The position numbers and the translations under genes were made by a program. Shown one piece after another: positions 42,484-50,257 of a DNA stretch of 64,000 nt. The notes below the pieces were generated by a model that saw only the letters and a list, made by a program, of their open reading frames with translations, had not been told where the DNA came from and ran no database searches. The stretch is from Sphingobacterium spiritivorum (GTDB lineage Bacteria > Bacteroidota > Bacteroidia > Sphingobacteriales > Sphingobacteriaceae): the NCBI RefSeq assembly GCF_016724845.1, contig NZ_CP068082.1, positions 4,774,001 through 4,838,000 of the forward strand, given 5' to 3'. How positions within the stretch are numbered: position 1 is the first letter of the stretch; each line of letters opens with the position of its first letter.

Positions 42484-43149
42484 TTACTTCTGTGTAATCG
42501 TTTCGAGTAATTCACTTTCAAAGACTGCCGCAGGAGAAATTACCGTTTCATTCAGAGGGATATTATCACCATAGCGTTCCTTTAATTGGGCCTTGACAGC
42601 TGGATTCGTAAAATCAAAATCCTTTAACCGTTGCAACTTCCCCAGTTTTATTCCGGCAGCACGTTCATATATTTTATAGATCAGTTCAGAACAATAGATC
42701 TTGTCATCGCTCCATTCAAACCTGACGTCATAATCTCTGCCTTCCAGCATTTTACCTTCCTTTTTCATATTTGTCAGTATATCTGCTGTCAATACTTGAT
42801 TAGCATTTTTAAGACGCCTGATCACGTACTGACTATTTTCACCTCTTGCGATCCAGTCAGAAAGAGCTGTTTTCTGTACCGGCTGTACAGCTTCCAGCAC
42901 AACGTATTCCTCGCCTTCCTTAAAGATAATGCCACAGTGGGAGTAGGGAGAATTTGTAGCCAGCTGAATAGCTTTGCTTTGTTCAGAAAGAGAAGACTGA
43001 AAGATGAGGTCTGCTTCCCTTATGTTGGCTTGATCAGGTTTCTGATCCTGCTGTTGTGACAGGGAAGAGTTTTCCATGCTTTTACCGATGCAGGATATAA
43101 GAATAGTAAGAAGCAATAATGCGTTAAGAATCAGTAATATTTTTTTCAT
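42484..43149 (-). CDS. YiiX-type permuted papain-like (NlpC/P60 superfamily) lipoprotein hydrolase
   Basis: 221 residues. The N-terminal hydrophobic stretch ends in LTILISC, a likely lipobox. Fold of YiiX/YebB-like permuted NlpC/P60 enzymes: ADLIFQSSLSEQSKAIQLATNSPYSHCGIIF with the His, and DKIYCSELIYKIYERAAGIKLG with the Cys nucleophile, so the His precedes the Cys. Such enzymes hydrolyse amide or ester bonds in peptidoglycan or lipids; the target is unknown. It is 12 bp after the VOC gene and 24 bp before the SDR gene on the same strand. Confidence 0.85.
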   Translation of the reverse strand: MKKILLILNALLLLTILISCIGKSMENSSLSQQQDQKPDQANIREADLIFQSSLSEQSKAIQLATNSPYSHCGIIFKEGEEYVVLEAVQPVQKTALSDWIARGENSQYVIRRLKNANQVLTADILTNMKKEGKMLEGRDYDVRFEWSDDKIYCSELIYKIYERAAGIKLGKLQRLKDFDFTNPAVKAQLKERYGDNIPLNETVISPAAVFESELLETITQK

Positions 43150-43161
43150 GATACAGCCAGA

Positions 43162-43515
43162 TTATACTGTTCCCTGACCGAATGTCAACAGATTGTTGTC
43201 CGGGTCAAGTATAGAAAATTCGTGTTGTCCCCATGGCTTGATCTCCAGCGGGCCATTCGGATGTATACTAACGTTGTTATCCAGAAAAGACTGGTAGCAT
43301 TCCTCTATATTATCTGTCCGGATATATACCTGTCCATAATTTTCCAAAGGATCGAGTTCCCGAAACAGGAAGAAATGAATCTCAATATTCTCCTTTCGGA
43401 TCATTATATAATCTCCATAGTCTCCGATTAGTCCAAAGGCTAATTCTTTCGTATAAAATGCCAGTGTGATAGCCTTATCACGCATTGGTAATTTGGGATG
43501 AATAGCAGTAAGCAT
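43162..43515 (-). CDS. Bleomycin-resistance/VOC-superfamily protein
   Basis: 117 residues, the size of bleomycin-resistance-type VOC proteins. MLTAIHPKLPMRDKAITLAFYTKELAFGLIGDYGDYIMIRKENIEIHFFLF is the first half; NYGQVYIRTDNIEECYQSFLDNNVSI and PWGQHEFSILDPDNNLLTFGQ the second, with the typical final DPDNNLL strand. It probably binds or modifies a small toxic molecule. Co-directional with YiiX (12 bp) and the SUKH-like gene (15 bp). Confidence 0.85.
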   Translation of the reverse strand: MLTAIHPKLPMRDKAITLAFYTKELAFGLIGDYGDYIMIRKENIEIHFFLFRELDPLENYGQVYIRTDNIEECYQSFLDNNVSIHPNGPLEIKPWGQHEFSILDPDNNLLTFGQGTV

Positions 43516-43530
43516 TATAAAATCATTTAA

Positions 43531-44058
43531 TTAGAATTCAAAAAGCTGCAGCAAAGCACTTCCCATATGTTGCAATTTACGGGTATAGTCATCTTTACAG
43601 GCTTCATTAATTTCACCTTCCCGGTTATATATCTCATCCAACTGACTGTTCAGATCTGCATATTGCAGCCAGCTTTCAAAATCGATGTGCAACTCTACAA
43701 AATTATGCAGCCCCATTTGTCCCTGATTGTGATCATAAAAATACAGCTTATGTTCACGGTCAAACAGCCAGAAATCTCCCTGACCATTCTGTCCGAAAAT
43801 CCAAAAGCGGGCAATATCCTGTCGGGCATATTTCTCCGGCCAGTAACCGGGATCTGCAAATGCGCTGGTTTCCTTCCAGGCCTCTGCAGCAGCAAAGAGT
43901 GTACATTCAGAAGAGATATCCAGAGTCCTTATCTGCTTAACCAGATCTGTATAAGACAATGCAAAAGGAAAATCAACTGACTGAGGAAATGTGCTCGGCG
44001 CTTTACCTTGTGACAGTATATCCTGTTTGATTTGTTCGGCTGATCTTAGTGTAAGCAT
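43531..44058 (-). CDS. SMI1/KNR4 (SUKH)-like hypothetical protein
   Basis: 175 residues. The central block DIARFWIFGQNGQGDFWLFDREHKLYFYDHNQG followed by FVELHIDFESWLQYADL resembles the SUKH/SMI1-KNR4 fold (GDYF...G.VYFYDH then F..FL). SUKH proteins are often immunity proteins against contact-dependent toxins, but many are housekeeping. There is no toxin gene nearby, so an immunity role is not supported by context. Similarity judged by eye. Confidence 0.6.
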   Translation of the reverse strand: MLTLRSAEQIKQDILSQGKAPSTFPQSVDFPFALSYTDLVKQIRTLDISSECTLFAAAEAWKETSAFADPGYWPEKYARQDIARFWIFGQNGQGDFWLFDREHKLYFYDHNQGQMGLHNFVELHIDFESWLQYADLNSQLDEIYNREGEINEACKDDYTRKLQHMGSALLQLFEF

Positions 44059-44079
44059 AGTACTCTATTGAAGATCTTA

Positions 44080-44535
44080 TTACATGTCATTTAAAAGATT
44101 ATCCACATTATCCCAATTCTCATCGTCGCTTATTTCACAATCAAAGTTGACCAGCCGGTTTGGGTCTGCTTCCAGTTCATTGAGCTTCCCGATTGCACTC
44201 TCCACATCATCCACATACATTTCTATCGATATTCCGCTGTCTGTCGTGATGCGGGCCACAATATGACATACACACACTTCCCTTAGCTGTTGTGTAAAAT
44301 AATCCTCTATATCTCCATAATCCAGATCTTCATTTTGAAGATTAAATTCATCATTCAGCAGATCTACCGAGATGAAGCAATTAAACATACATTCCTGTTT
44401 ATAAGGATAATCTGCATAGGCTTTATCCACCCAGCAAGTAGCCGGTTTTCCGGAGTCGGTATCCATTAAAAAAAGTGTAATACTATTTGCCGGGTATATG
44501 CTTTGTGTATCGGCCTTAATTTTATTCCATTCCAT
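44080..44535 (-). CDS. Acidic hypothetical protein, DUF695-like
   Basis: 151 residues from the ATG at 44535; an earlier ATG at 44562 lies inside a TACATTTG -7 element (44567-44560, minus strand), so it would precede the predicted transcript. Strongly acidic, ending CEISDDENWDNVDNLLNDM. The segments SGKPATCWVDKAYADYPYK and HIVARITTDSGISIEMYVDD recall DUF695 proteins, but this is a tentative match. Head of the minus-strand run SUKH-like, VOC, YiiX, SDR. Confidence 0.6.
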   Translation of the reverse strand: MEWNKIKADTQSIYPANSITLFLMDTDSGKPATCWVDKAYADYPYKQECMFNCFISVDLLNDEFNLQNEDLDYGDIEDYFTQQLREVCVCHIVARITTDSGISIEMYVDDVESAIGKLNELEADPNRLVNFDCEISDDENWDNVDNLLNDM

Positions 44536-44617
44536 AGTTGTATAATGCTTATCTATGCTCAAATGTATAAATTTACGTTTACAAATAAGCTATTACATAT
44601 AATACAATACTTTATCC

Positions 44618-45151
44618 ATGGAGGACATCAGAATACTGAATAAAGATGAATTATTTCGCATTAAAGAGATTGATCGTTCAGAAGAAATTGCTGAACTGTA
44701 TGTTTATACGCAAGGCCGTTTGGTATTAATACCACACATAGAGTCTGTCAGCGGATTTGATCCGGCAGAACTGGAAGAAATAACAGTCCGTCAGCATAAG
44801 TTAGTAAGTGAAGGCGGAGTAGTATATGGTGCTTTTGATCAGGATAAACTGATAGGAACAGCTTCTGTAGACTACAAACGCATTGGAGTGAAGCACAACT
44901 ACCGCAAGATGGATATTCTGTATGTAAGCCATACTTATCAGGGAAAGGGGATAGGCCGACAGCTTTTGAATGCCTGTAAGAATTCTGCTTTGAACTTTGG
45001 GGCAGACAAACTTTATATTTCTGCCACCCCAACACGCAATACTATAGATTTTTATCTTAAAAATGGCGCCAGACTGACTACGGAACTGAATAATGAGCTA
45101 TTTGCTGCAGAGCCAGATGATATCCATCTGGAAATGGACATTACAATGTAA
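44618..45151 (+). CDS. GNAT-family N-acetyltransferase
   Basis: 177 residues. The GNAT core is visible: YGAFDQDKLIGTASVDYK (beta strand), MDILYVSHTYQGKGIGRQLLNACKNSALNFGADKLYISATPTRNTIDFYLKNGARL, with the acetyl-CoA pyrophosphate loop in QGKGIG. N-terminal residues 1-60 form an extension. Transfers an acetyl group from acetyl-CoA to an unknown amine or peptide. Divergent from the acidic protein gene and convergent with the MFS gene. Confidence 0.9.
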   Translation: MEDIRILNKDELFRIKEIDRSEEIAELYVYTQGRLVLIPHIESVSGFDPAELEEITVRQHKLVSEGGVVYGAFDQDKLIGTASVDYKRIGVKHNYRKMDILYVSHTYQGKGIGRQLLNACKNSALNFGADKLYISATPTRNTIDFYLKNGARLTTELNNELFAAEPDDIHLEMDITM

Positions 45152-45190
45152 ACAGCGCAGATTATGTACTATATAGTCCTACTCAAACTA

Positions 45191-46579
45191 TTAGGATAAG
45201 GCCAGATCGGTTTGCCTGATCTTCTGATCCGCTAAAATGAGGTACAGCAACAGGCCTATAGCTATCAGTGCATATACAACCAGAATACCTATACTCAACC
45301 CTCCGACAACCCATTCGGAAGGGAATAACTGACTAAGCAAGGTCATAAATGAAAGACCTATTCCGGCTCCCAGAAAGTAGCTGGTACTTGTCAGACTGGA
45401 GGCGATACCATAGCATGCGGGATCGACACCACGAATCCCCAAAACTGACAGGCTGGTGAAGCAGAATGTCATTCCTATCCCTGAAATACAAGCCGCTCCA
45501 AGCAATACTAACACAATAGGATGTCCTGTATAGACCGAGACAAAGAGAGAAACAGCTCCTAAAAACATGCAGAACCAACCCAGAATACCCATTCTGACCG
45601 GATTCAATATTTTAGATATTTGAGGCAATACAAACTTGGCAACCAGTGCGGACAATATACTGAAAGGCACCAGCATAAGACCGGCTGCAGCGGCAGTATG
45701 TCCCATATCTTTTTGCAACATCAGCGAAATAAGAAATAAAAAGCCTATAAAAAATGCACCTAACGTAAAAAAAGCAAGATTGGAAACGACCAATGAGGTA
45801 TTTCTGAATAACTTAAGATCGATCAGCGGTTCGCTAACTGATCTCAATCGCATAAATACAAGTATCAGAAGAACTACGGCAAGCAATAATGAACCTCCCA
45901 CAAGAACGGGATGCTGTGCAATATGCATCAGTTCATGCGTACCGTATGTCAGACTCAATAATCCCAACACAAGGAGGATACCCGACACAGTATCTGTTTT
46001 TGCCCGGATACTTTGCTTCTCATCTGCAGGCAGATAGAAAATTGCCAGTACCAGCGTCAGCAACAATATAGGGACATTGATTAGAAATACCCAGTGCCAG
46101 CTCAGGTAGGTACTTATAATACCTCCAATAGAAAGGCCGCTGCCGGATCCTATAGCTGCAAATGAACTGAAAACACCTAATGCACGATTGCGCTCCTGTG
46201 TTTCTCTGAATGTATTGGTCACTAATGATAGCGCTGCCGGCATAATAAGTGCTGCACCAAGCCCCTGCAAGGCTCGGAAAACGGCCAACATTATAAAATC
46301 TGTCGATAGTCCGGCGCCTAATGAGGTAAACATAAACAGTGCCGCACCCCATAAAAAAATCTTTTTGCGTCCCACCTGATCCGAAAGTTTACCGCCTATA
46401 ATCAGAAAACCTCCAAAAAACAGCACATACAACGTCTGCAACCATTGTACACTGTCACTGCCTATACCAAATTGCTCCTGTATTGCGGGAATAGTGAGAT
46501 TGATAATAGCAATGTCCAGTGCTTCTACAAATGTACCTACGGATGCTAAGATTAAGATGAGATTTTTTCTCGTTTGCAT
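45191..46579 (-). CDS. MFS drug efflux transporter, DHA2 (EmrB/QacA) type
   Basis: 462 residues from the ATG at 46579. A long upstream open frame exists but overlaps the divergent Lrp gene, and the MFS start is MQTRKNLILILASVGTFVEALDIAIINLTIPAI. Fourteen transmembrane helices are predicted by hydrophobicity; the DHA2 signature LDIAIINLTIPAIQ, GGKLSDQVGRKK (loop 2-3) and RALQGLGAALIMPAALSLVTNTF (motif C) are clear. A proton-driven exporter of drugs or other small molecules. It is divergent from the Lrp-type regulator, which may control it. Confidence 0.93.
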   Translation of the reverse strand: MQTRKNLILILASVGTFVEALDIAIINLTIPAIQEQFGIGSDSVQWLQTLYVLFFGGFLIIGGKLSDQVGRKKIFLWGAALFMFTSLGAGLSTDFIMLAVFRALQGLGAALIMPAALSLVTNTFRETQERNRALGVFSSFAAIGSGSGLSIGGIISTYLSWHWVFLINVPILLLTLVLAIFYLPADEKQSIRAKTDTVSGILLVLGLLSLTYGTHELMHIAQHPVLVGGSLLLAVVLLILVFMRLRSVSEPLIDLKLFRNTSLVVSNLAFFTLGAFFIGFLFLISLMLQKDMGHTAAAAGLMLVPFSILSALVAKFVLPQISKILNPVRMGILGWFCMFLGAVSLFVSVYTGHPIVLVLLGAACISGIGMTFCFTSLSVLGIRGVDPACYGIASSLTSTSYFLGAGIGLSFMTLLSQLFPSEWVVGGLSIGILVVYALIAIGLLLYLILADQKIRQTDLALS

Positions 46580-46723
46580 GTGCTTGAAATTTCTGACAAA
46601 ATTACCTTTCAAAGAACGTATGTTAAAATTATTGGCTAAATTTGGAACAAAACAACAATAAAATATTGAATTAAATATCAATCGTTCCGATCCAACACCT
46701 TTAATTCGCTCAAAACAGAACAA

Positions 46724-47194
46724 ATGCAACAGGAAAACTATATACTCGATGAAAAAGACCTGGCTATTCTTCGGTTACTGCAAAAAGATGCCAAATTAAG
46801 TGTAAGGGATATTGCCACACGGATCAATCTGAGTGCAACTCCTACACATGAGCGTATCAAACGCATGGAGAAACAGGGAGTTATACGGGAATACACGACA
46901 GTGGTAGACCGCAAAAAGGTCAACAAGGGTATGATGGTGCTTTGCATGATAGCCCTTAGTGCACATAATAAGAAAGCAGCCGGAAAATTTATTGAGGAAG
47001 TGGTCAGACTTAAGGAAGTGGTCGAATTTTATAATATAAGCGGTGATTTTGATTTTATGCTTAAAATTCTGGCTCCTAATATGGATGATTTTCATGATTT
47101 TTTTGTCAATAAATTATCTGAAATTGAGGGGATCGGACAAACAAAAAGTATTTTTGTGATGAATAGTATTAAGGAAACTCATCAGATCCTTTAA
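46724..47194 (+). CDS. Lrp/AsnC-family transcriptional regulator
   Basis: 156 residues. N-terminal helix-turn-helix (LDEKDLAILRLLQKDAKLSVRDIATRINLSATPTHERIKRMEKQGVIREY) and C-terminal RAM ligand/oligomerisation domain (MVLCMIALSAHNKKAAGKFIEEVVRLKEVVEFYNISGDFDFMLKILA). Senses an amino acid or related metabolite. Divergent from the MFS gene (144 bp between starts) and 25 bp upstream of the threonine-aldolase-like gene, which it probably regulates. Confidence 0.95.
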   Translation: MQQENYILDEKDLAILRLLQKDAKLSVRDIATRINLSATPTHERIKRMEKQGVIREYTTVVDRKKVNKGMMVLCMIALSAHNKKAAGKFIEEVVRLKEVVEFYNISGDFDFMLKILAPNMDDFHDFFVNKLSEIEGIGQTKSIFVMNSIKETHQIL

Positions 47195-47219
47195 TTTTAT
47201 TGTTTTAGATTATATACCT

Positions 47220-48416
47220 ATGTCATCTTTTAAACGTCGGGATTTTTTAAAGTTATCCGGTTTGGCGCTTCCCGCAATCACTCAGATTGTTCCTTCAACC
47301 AGTTTTGCAGATTCAGCATCTAAGGAGCAAATTCTGAAAGATAGCGATGCCGTATATTTTATTAATGATGGTATTTTCTACAGGCCTGATGATTTCATCG
47401 CACAATTGCAGGTTATACAGGTTAAAGATCCGATAGAGCGGGACAGCTATGCGACTGACGGCACCATGAAGAAGCTGCTGGATAAGTGTATAAAAATAAC
47501 CGGCAAAGAGGCGGCTATTTATATGCCATCCGGAACACTTGCGAATCAACTGGCGATATCCGTGCTGGGGAAATCAGCTACAAAAGCATTTGTGCAGGAA
47601 AAAAGTCATGTGTACAGAGATGAAGGCGATGCAGCTCAGACATTATTCAATAAACGATTGATCCCGCTTGCGACAGACAATCACTGGTTTGATCAGAAGG
47701 AACTGCAACAAGCTGTAGATGTACATGAGCAGGGAGAGGCTTTCGCTGTTCCCGGAGCCGTTGTTTCCATCGAAACTCCTGTAAGAAGAGCGGATAACCG
47801 GGTATTCCCGCTCGAAGAAATAAAGAAAATAGCCGAATATTGCCGCATAAAGGGCTACAAAATGCACCTTGACGGAGCGAGACTGCATGTGGCATCGGCA
47901 TATACTGGTCATGCTATAGCTGACTATGCTCAATACTTTGACACGGTATATTTATGCCTGTATAAATACCTCGGAGCTACCGGAGGCGCTGTACTCTGCG
48001 GAGATAAGGCTGTCATTGATCAGATGCATCATCTGGTCAAAATCCACGGCGGAGGTGTTTTTACCAACTGGCCTAATGCTGCCATGGCGCTCCATCACCT
48101 GGAAGATATTGATCGTGTAATGAAGGAAGTAAAGGATAAATCCCAAACGCTTTTCAATCTCTTTAATCAGTTGGATGGTATTCATGTCGAACATCCGGAG
48201 CACGGAAGTAATATCAGCCTGATGAAAATAGGGAAGGGGATAGACAGTGTAAAGTTAAGAGGGCATCTGCGCCATGAACATAATATTATCCTTGGTCAAC
48301 CCCGACAAGGGGATGGAATGATTGCTGTAAAGACGAATGCAACTTTATTAAGACGGACTAATAGTCAGCTTGTATCTGCTTTTGAGGACGCCATCCGAAT
48401 GGCAAAAATTCCCTGA
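47220..48416 (+). CDS. Threonine aldolase / beta-eliminating lyase family PLP enzyme with Tat signal
   Basis: 398 residues. The N-terminus MSSFKRRDFLKLSGLALPAITQ fits the twin-arginine signal (RRDFLK plus hydrophobic stretch, Ala-rich end SFADSAS), so a PLP-bound enzyme may be exported folded to the periplasm. The lyase fold follows: AAIYMPSGTLANQLAI, VHVYR-type region, YKMHLDGARLHVASAYTGH with the PLP-binding Asp, and CLYKYLGATGGAVLCG with the probable PLP Lys. The family splits threonine or allo-threonine to glycine and acetaldehyde. Paired with the upstream Lrp regulator. Confidence 0.9.
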   Translation: MSSFKRRDFLKLSGLALPAITQIVPSTSFADSASKEQILKDSDAVYFINDGIFYRPDDFIAQLQVIQVKDPIERDSYATDGTMKKLLDKCIKITGKEAAIYMPSGTLANQLAISVLGKSATKAFVQEKSHVYRDEGDAAQTLFNKRLIPLATDNHWFDQKELQQAVDVHEQGEAFAVPGAVVSIETPVRRADNRVFPLEEIKKIAEYCRIKGYKMHLDGARLHVASAYTGHAIADYAQYFDTVYLCLYKYLGATGGAVLCGDKAVIDQMHHLVKIHGGGVFTNWPNAAMALHHLEDIDRVMKEVKDKSQTLFNLFNQLDGIHVEHPEHGSNISLMKIGKGIDSVKLRGHLRHEHNIILGQPRQGDGMIAVKTNATLLRRTNSQLVSAFEDAIRMAKIP

Positions 48417-48438
48417 TTGCAGACCGGTTTAACCAGAA

Positions 48439-48478
48439 ACAGGCTTATTACATTGATGCTGAGTTGTAATAAGCCTGT
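48439..48478. terminator. Perfect 14-bp hairpin after the aldolase gene
   Basis: ACAGGCTTATTACA (48439-48452) and TGTAATAAGCCTGT (48465-48478), 12-base loop, between convergent genes. No T run on either side, so the terminator role is likely from position but not typical in sequence. Confidence 0.5.
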
Positions 48479-48512
48479 CAGTTGACCTTGAAACAGATAA
48501 ACATTTGTTTTT

Positions 48513-48704
48513 CTAAGTTTTAGATCTGTTTCTGAAGTTTTTTATTAAAATAAAAACAGAAAAAGCAAAGGTGAGGCCGTAGATAATGGCTAATCCCTTA
48601 TGTAAAACTTTAAAATGCTCAAAGTCTATTTGCTTGTATAAGGCAGATCCGACAATGATGGCTGCAATACCAAAAATAAATGATGATGCTTTGTTCTTTT
48701 CCAT
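48513..48704 (-). CDS. Small two-helix membrane protein
   Basis: 63 residues with two hydrophobic helices (~9-25 FIFGIAAIIVGSALY and ~36-55 HKGLAIIYGLTFAFSVFILI) and basic ends. Not recognised; a small inner-membrane protein of the sort common in Bacteroidota. No neighbours in the same direction. Confidence 0.5.
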   Translation of the reverse strand: MEKNKASSFIFGIAAIIVGSALYKQIDFEHFKVLHKGLAIIYGLTFAFSVFILIKNFRNRSKT

Positions 48705-48817
48705 GAGTTAATTCTTATTGGCGAAACTAATTTAGAAATATTCAGGTATATAGACAAGGACATGAAAAAAATCATCACTAATAATTGGATTATGTTCAGC
48801 TGAATTTCAGTAATTTT

Positions 48818-49258
48818 ATGAAAAATACATTTTCTATGAAACATAGACTTTTTATTATTGCTGTATTGATCTCCTTTGTTTTTATGTCTGAAGTACAGGC
48901 GCAGTCAAAAACTGTTGCTACCAACGATTTTTCAATCGCAGGAAAGGAAATAAGTAATTTTGCCGGCAAATATTCAAGTGAAGGAGAAGAAATCGGCGTG
49001 ATTGCTTTTGATATGTCACAAACAGGAACAAAAGTGGAAGGGAAGGCCCGCTATATGACTTTTGGAAAAAAAGCAAAAACGGTGACCTTATCCGTTAATG
49101 GAAATATTAAAAGTGACATCGCTTATATCCAGTTTAAAGATCAGAAAGATACAGTTGTAGCCAAAGGAACACTGAGCATAGACGGAGAAGATACACTTAT
49201 TTTTAAGCAGACGACTTCCTCCGGTCTTATACCACTTGAGGCTGTTTTGCTGAGGTAG
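48818..49258 (+). CDS. Small exported hypothetical protein
   Basis: 146 residues from the ATG at 48818; the ATG at 48836 would give a shorter signal peptide. Export signal ...RLFIIAVLISFVFMSEVQAQ. The mature part is beta-rich: ISNFAGKYSSEGEEIGVIAFDMSQTGTKVEGKARYMTFGKKAKT, VNGNIKSDIAYIQFKDQKDTVVAKGTLSIDGED. It resembles small lipocalin-like or beta-sandwich periplasmic proteins, without a named family. Confidence 0.6.
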   Translation: MKNTFSMKHRLFIIAVLISFVFMSEVQAQSKTVATNDFSIAGKEISNFAGKYSSEGEEIGVIAFDMSQTGTKVEGKARYMTFGKKAKTVTLSVNGNIKSDIAYIQFKDQKDTVVAKGTLSIDGEDTLIFKQTTSSGLIPLEAVLLR

Positions 49259-49304
49259 GTTTATGGGGTGTTGACTATCTTATAAATTTAAAATTAAATG
49301 GGAT

Positions 49305-49781
49305 TTAAATATCTTTTAAAACGTTAATCTGATATTTGTCTTCACTTTTTCCTTTTTCCCAAATAAAATCTCCGTTCCAGAATATTTTTCCAATTCGGAT
49401 AACATGCTTATCTCTATACAATTCTGCTTTTAACGTATCTTCCTCTACTATATCTTTCCATTTAATTGTAATAATTGACTCTCTATATACTGGGGAGAAA
49501 GTCATGTTTAAAATATTAGATTCACCTTTTTTAGTTACCGAATAACCATCTATTGGTGGCGTGTCTGGAGTATCGTAGCCAGCCGTAAGGTATTCCTGAC
49601 CATCGTTGATTCCCGAGTGCGTGATTTTCTCGACTTTGAGCCGTCCGTCTAAGAGATTTTTTCCTTTCTGATCCTTAATATCCAATCCAAATTCAGCATC
49701 AAGACTGTAATATGTAGAATTTTTAGAGCAGGAAAATAACAAAATTGTAAATACAGGAATTAAATAATAAAACTTTTTCAT
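49305..49781 (-). CDS. Hypothetical lipoprotein
   Basis: 158 residues. Signal with lipobox FTILLFSC-SKNST. Mature domain with strands DAEFGLDIKDQKGKNLLDGRLKVEKI and ITIKWKDIVEEDTLKAELYRDKHVIRIGKIFWNGDFIWE; short Gly/Pro-rich loop TPDTPPIDGY. No family recognised. Convergent with the previous exported protein, 46 bp between stops. Confidence 0.6.
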   Translation of the reverse strand: MKKFYYLIPVFTILLFSCSKNSTYYSLDAEFGLDIKDQKGKNLLDGRLKVEKITHSGINDGQEYLTAGYDTPDTPPIDGYSVTKKGESNILNMTFSPVYRESIITIKWKDIVEEDTLKAELYRDKHVIRIGKIFWNGDFIWEKGKSEDKYQINVLKDI

Positions 49782-50206
49782 AATTATGTTTTTATAATTT
49801 AACGAATATAGAGATAAAAACTCTACACTTTTTAAATTTTAACATTAATTTTCAAAACCACAAGCAGTCTGCCAACTTACGTCATTTTTCAACATGGCAG
49901 ATTAAAGTCTTCACCAAAGCCATTGAAGAACTCAGTCATTATGCATTGGATGCTGTGAACGAACTGTAGCTGAATCCTGTATAATTCAAATATGTATAAA
50001 TGTCCTATAATTTATATTATGTTAAGTAGTATTTTAAAGACTCCCTTACATTCCTATAATTCCCTAAAAATTCCACTACTTTTAATGTTCTTAAATTCTA
50101 TAGCTAGATACCAATCATACAGCATTTGTTAGAAAATTCCGGAACACCATATTAAAAGCAGTTGTAGCAGGCATGCAGTCAACAGACGGAAAACGTTAAA
50201 CAAAAA
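49782..50206. other. Intergenic stretch with two short protein-like open segments
   Basis: No intact gene. Two plus-strand segments without start codons look like C-terminal tails: one ends at 49969 (..STWQIKVFTKAIEEL..) and one at 50199 (..AFVRKFRNTILKAVVAGM..), in different frames. They may be remnants of a decayed gene; the rest is AT-rich and featureless. Confidence 0.25.
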
Positions 50207-50233
50207 AACGGACTTCAAATCCTGAAGTCCGTT
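50207..50233 (-). terminator. Terminator of the cys operon
   Basis: 11-bp perfect arms AACGGACTTCA (50207-50217) and TGAAGTCCGTT (50223-50233), five-base loop, with a run of A on the left that is a T run on the minus strand, 25 bp past the cysN stop. Confidence 0.85.
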
Positions 50234-50257
50234 ATAATTTTTTTTTACAATTTTTAT

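Noticed and set aside
43531..44535. Toxin-immunity locus (SUKH-like plus DUF695-like)
   Set aside because: No toxin, secretion signal or polymorphic repeat gene adjoins, so the immunity reading has no support beyond fold similarity.
45636..46037. Plus-strand frame opposite the MFS gene
   Set aside because: Shadow of a 14-helix transporter; low protein-like character.
45191..46729. Longer form of the MFS gene
   Set aside because: The extra 50 residues run through the divergent regulator's promoter and start; ATG at 46579 gives the usual MFS start.
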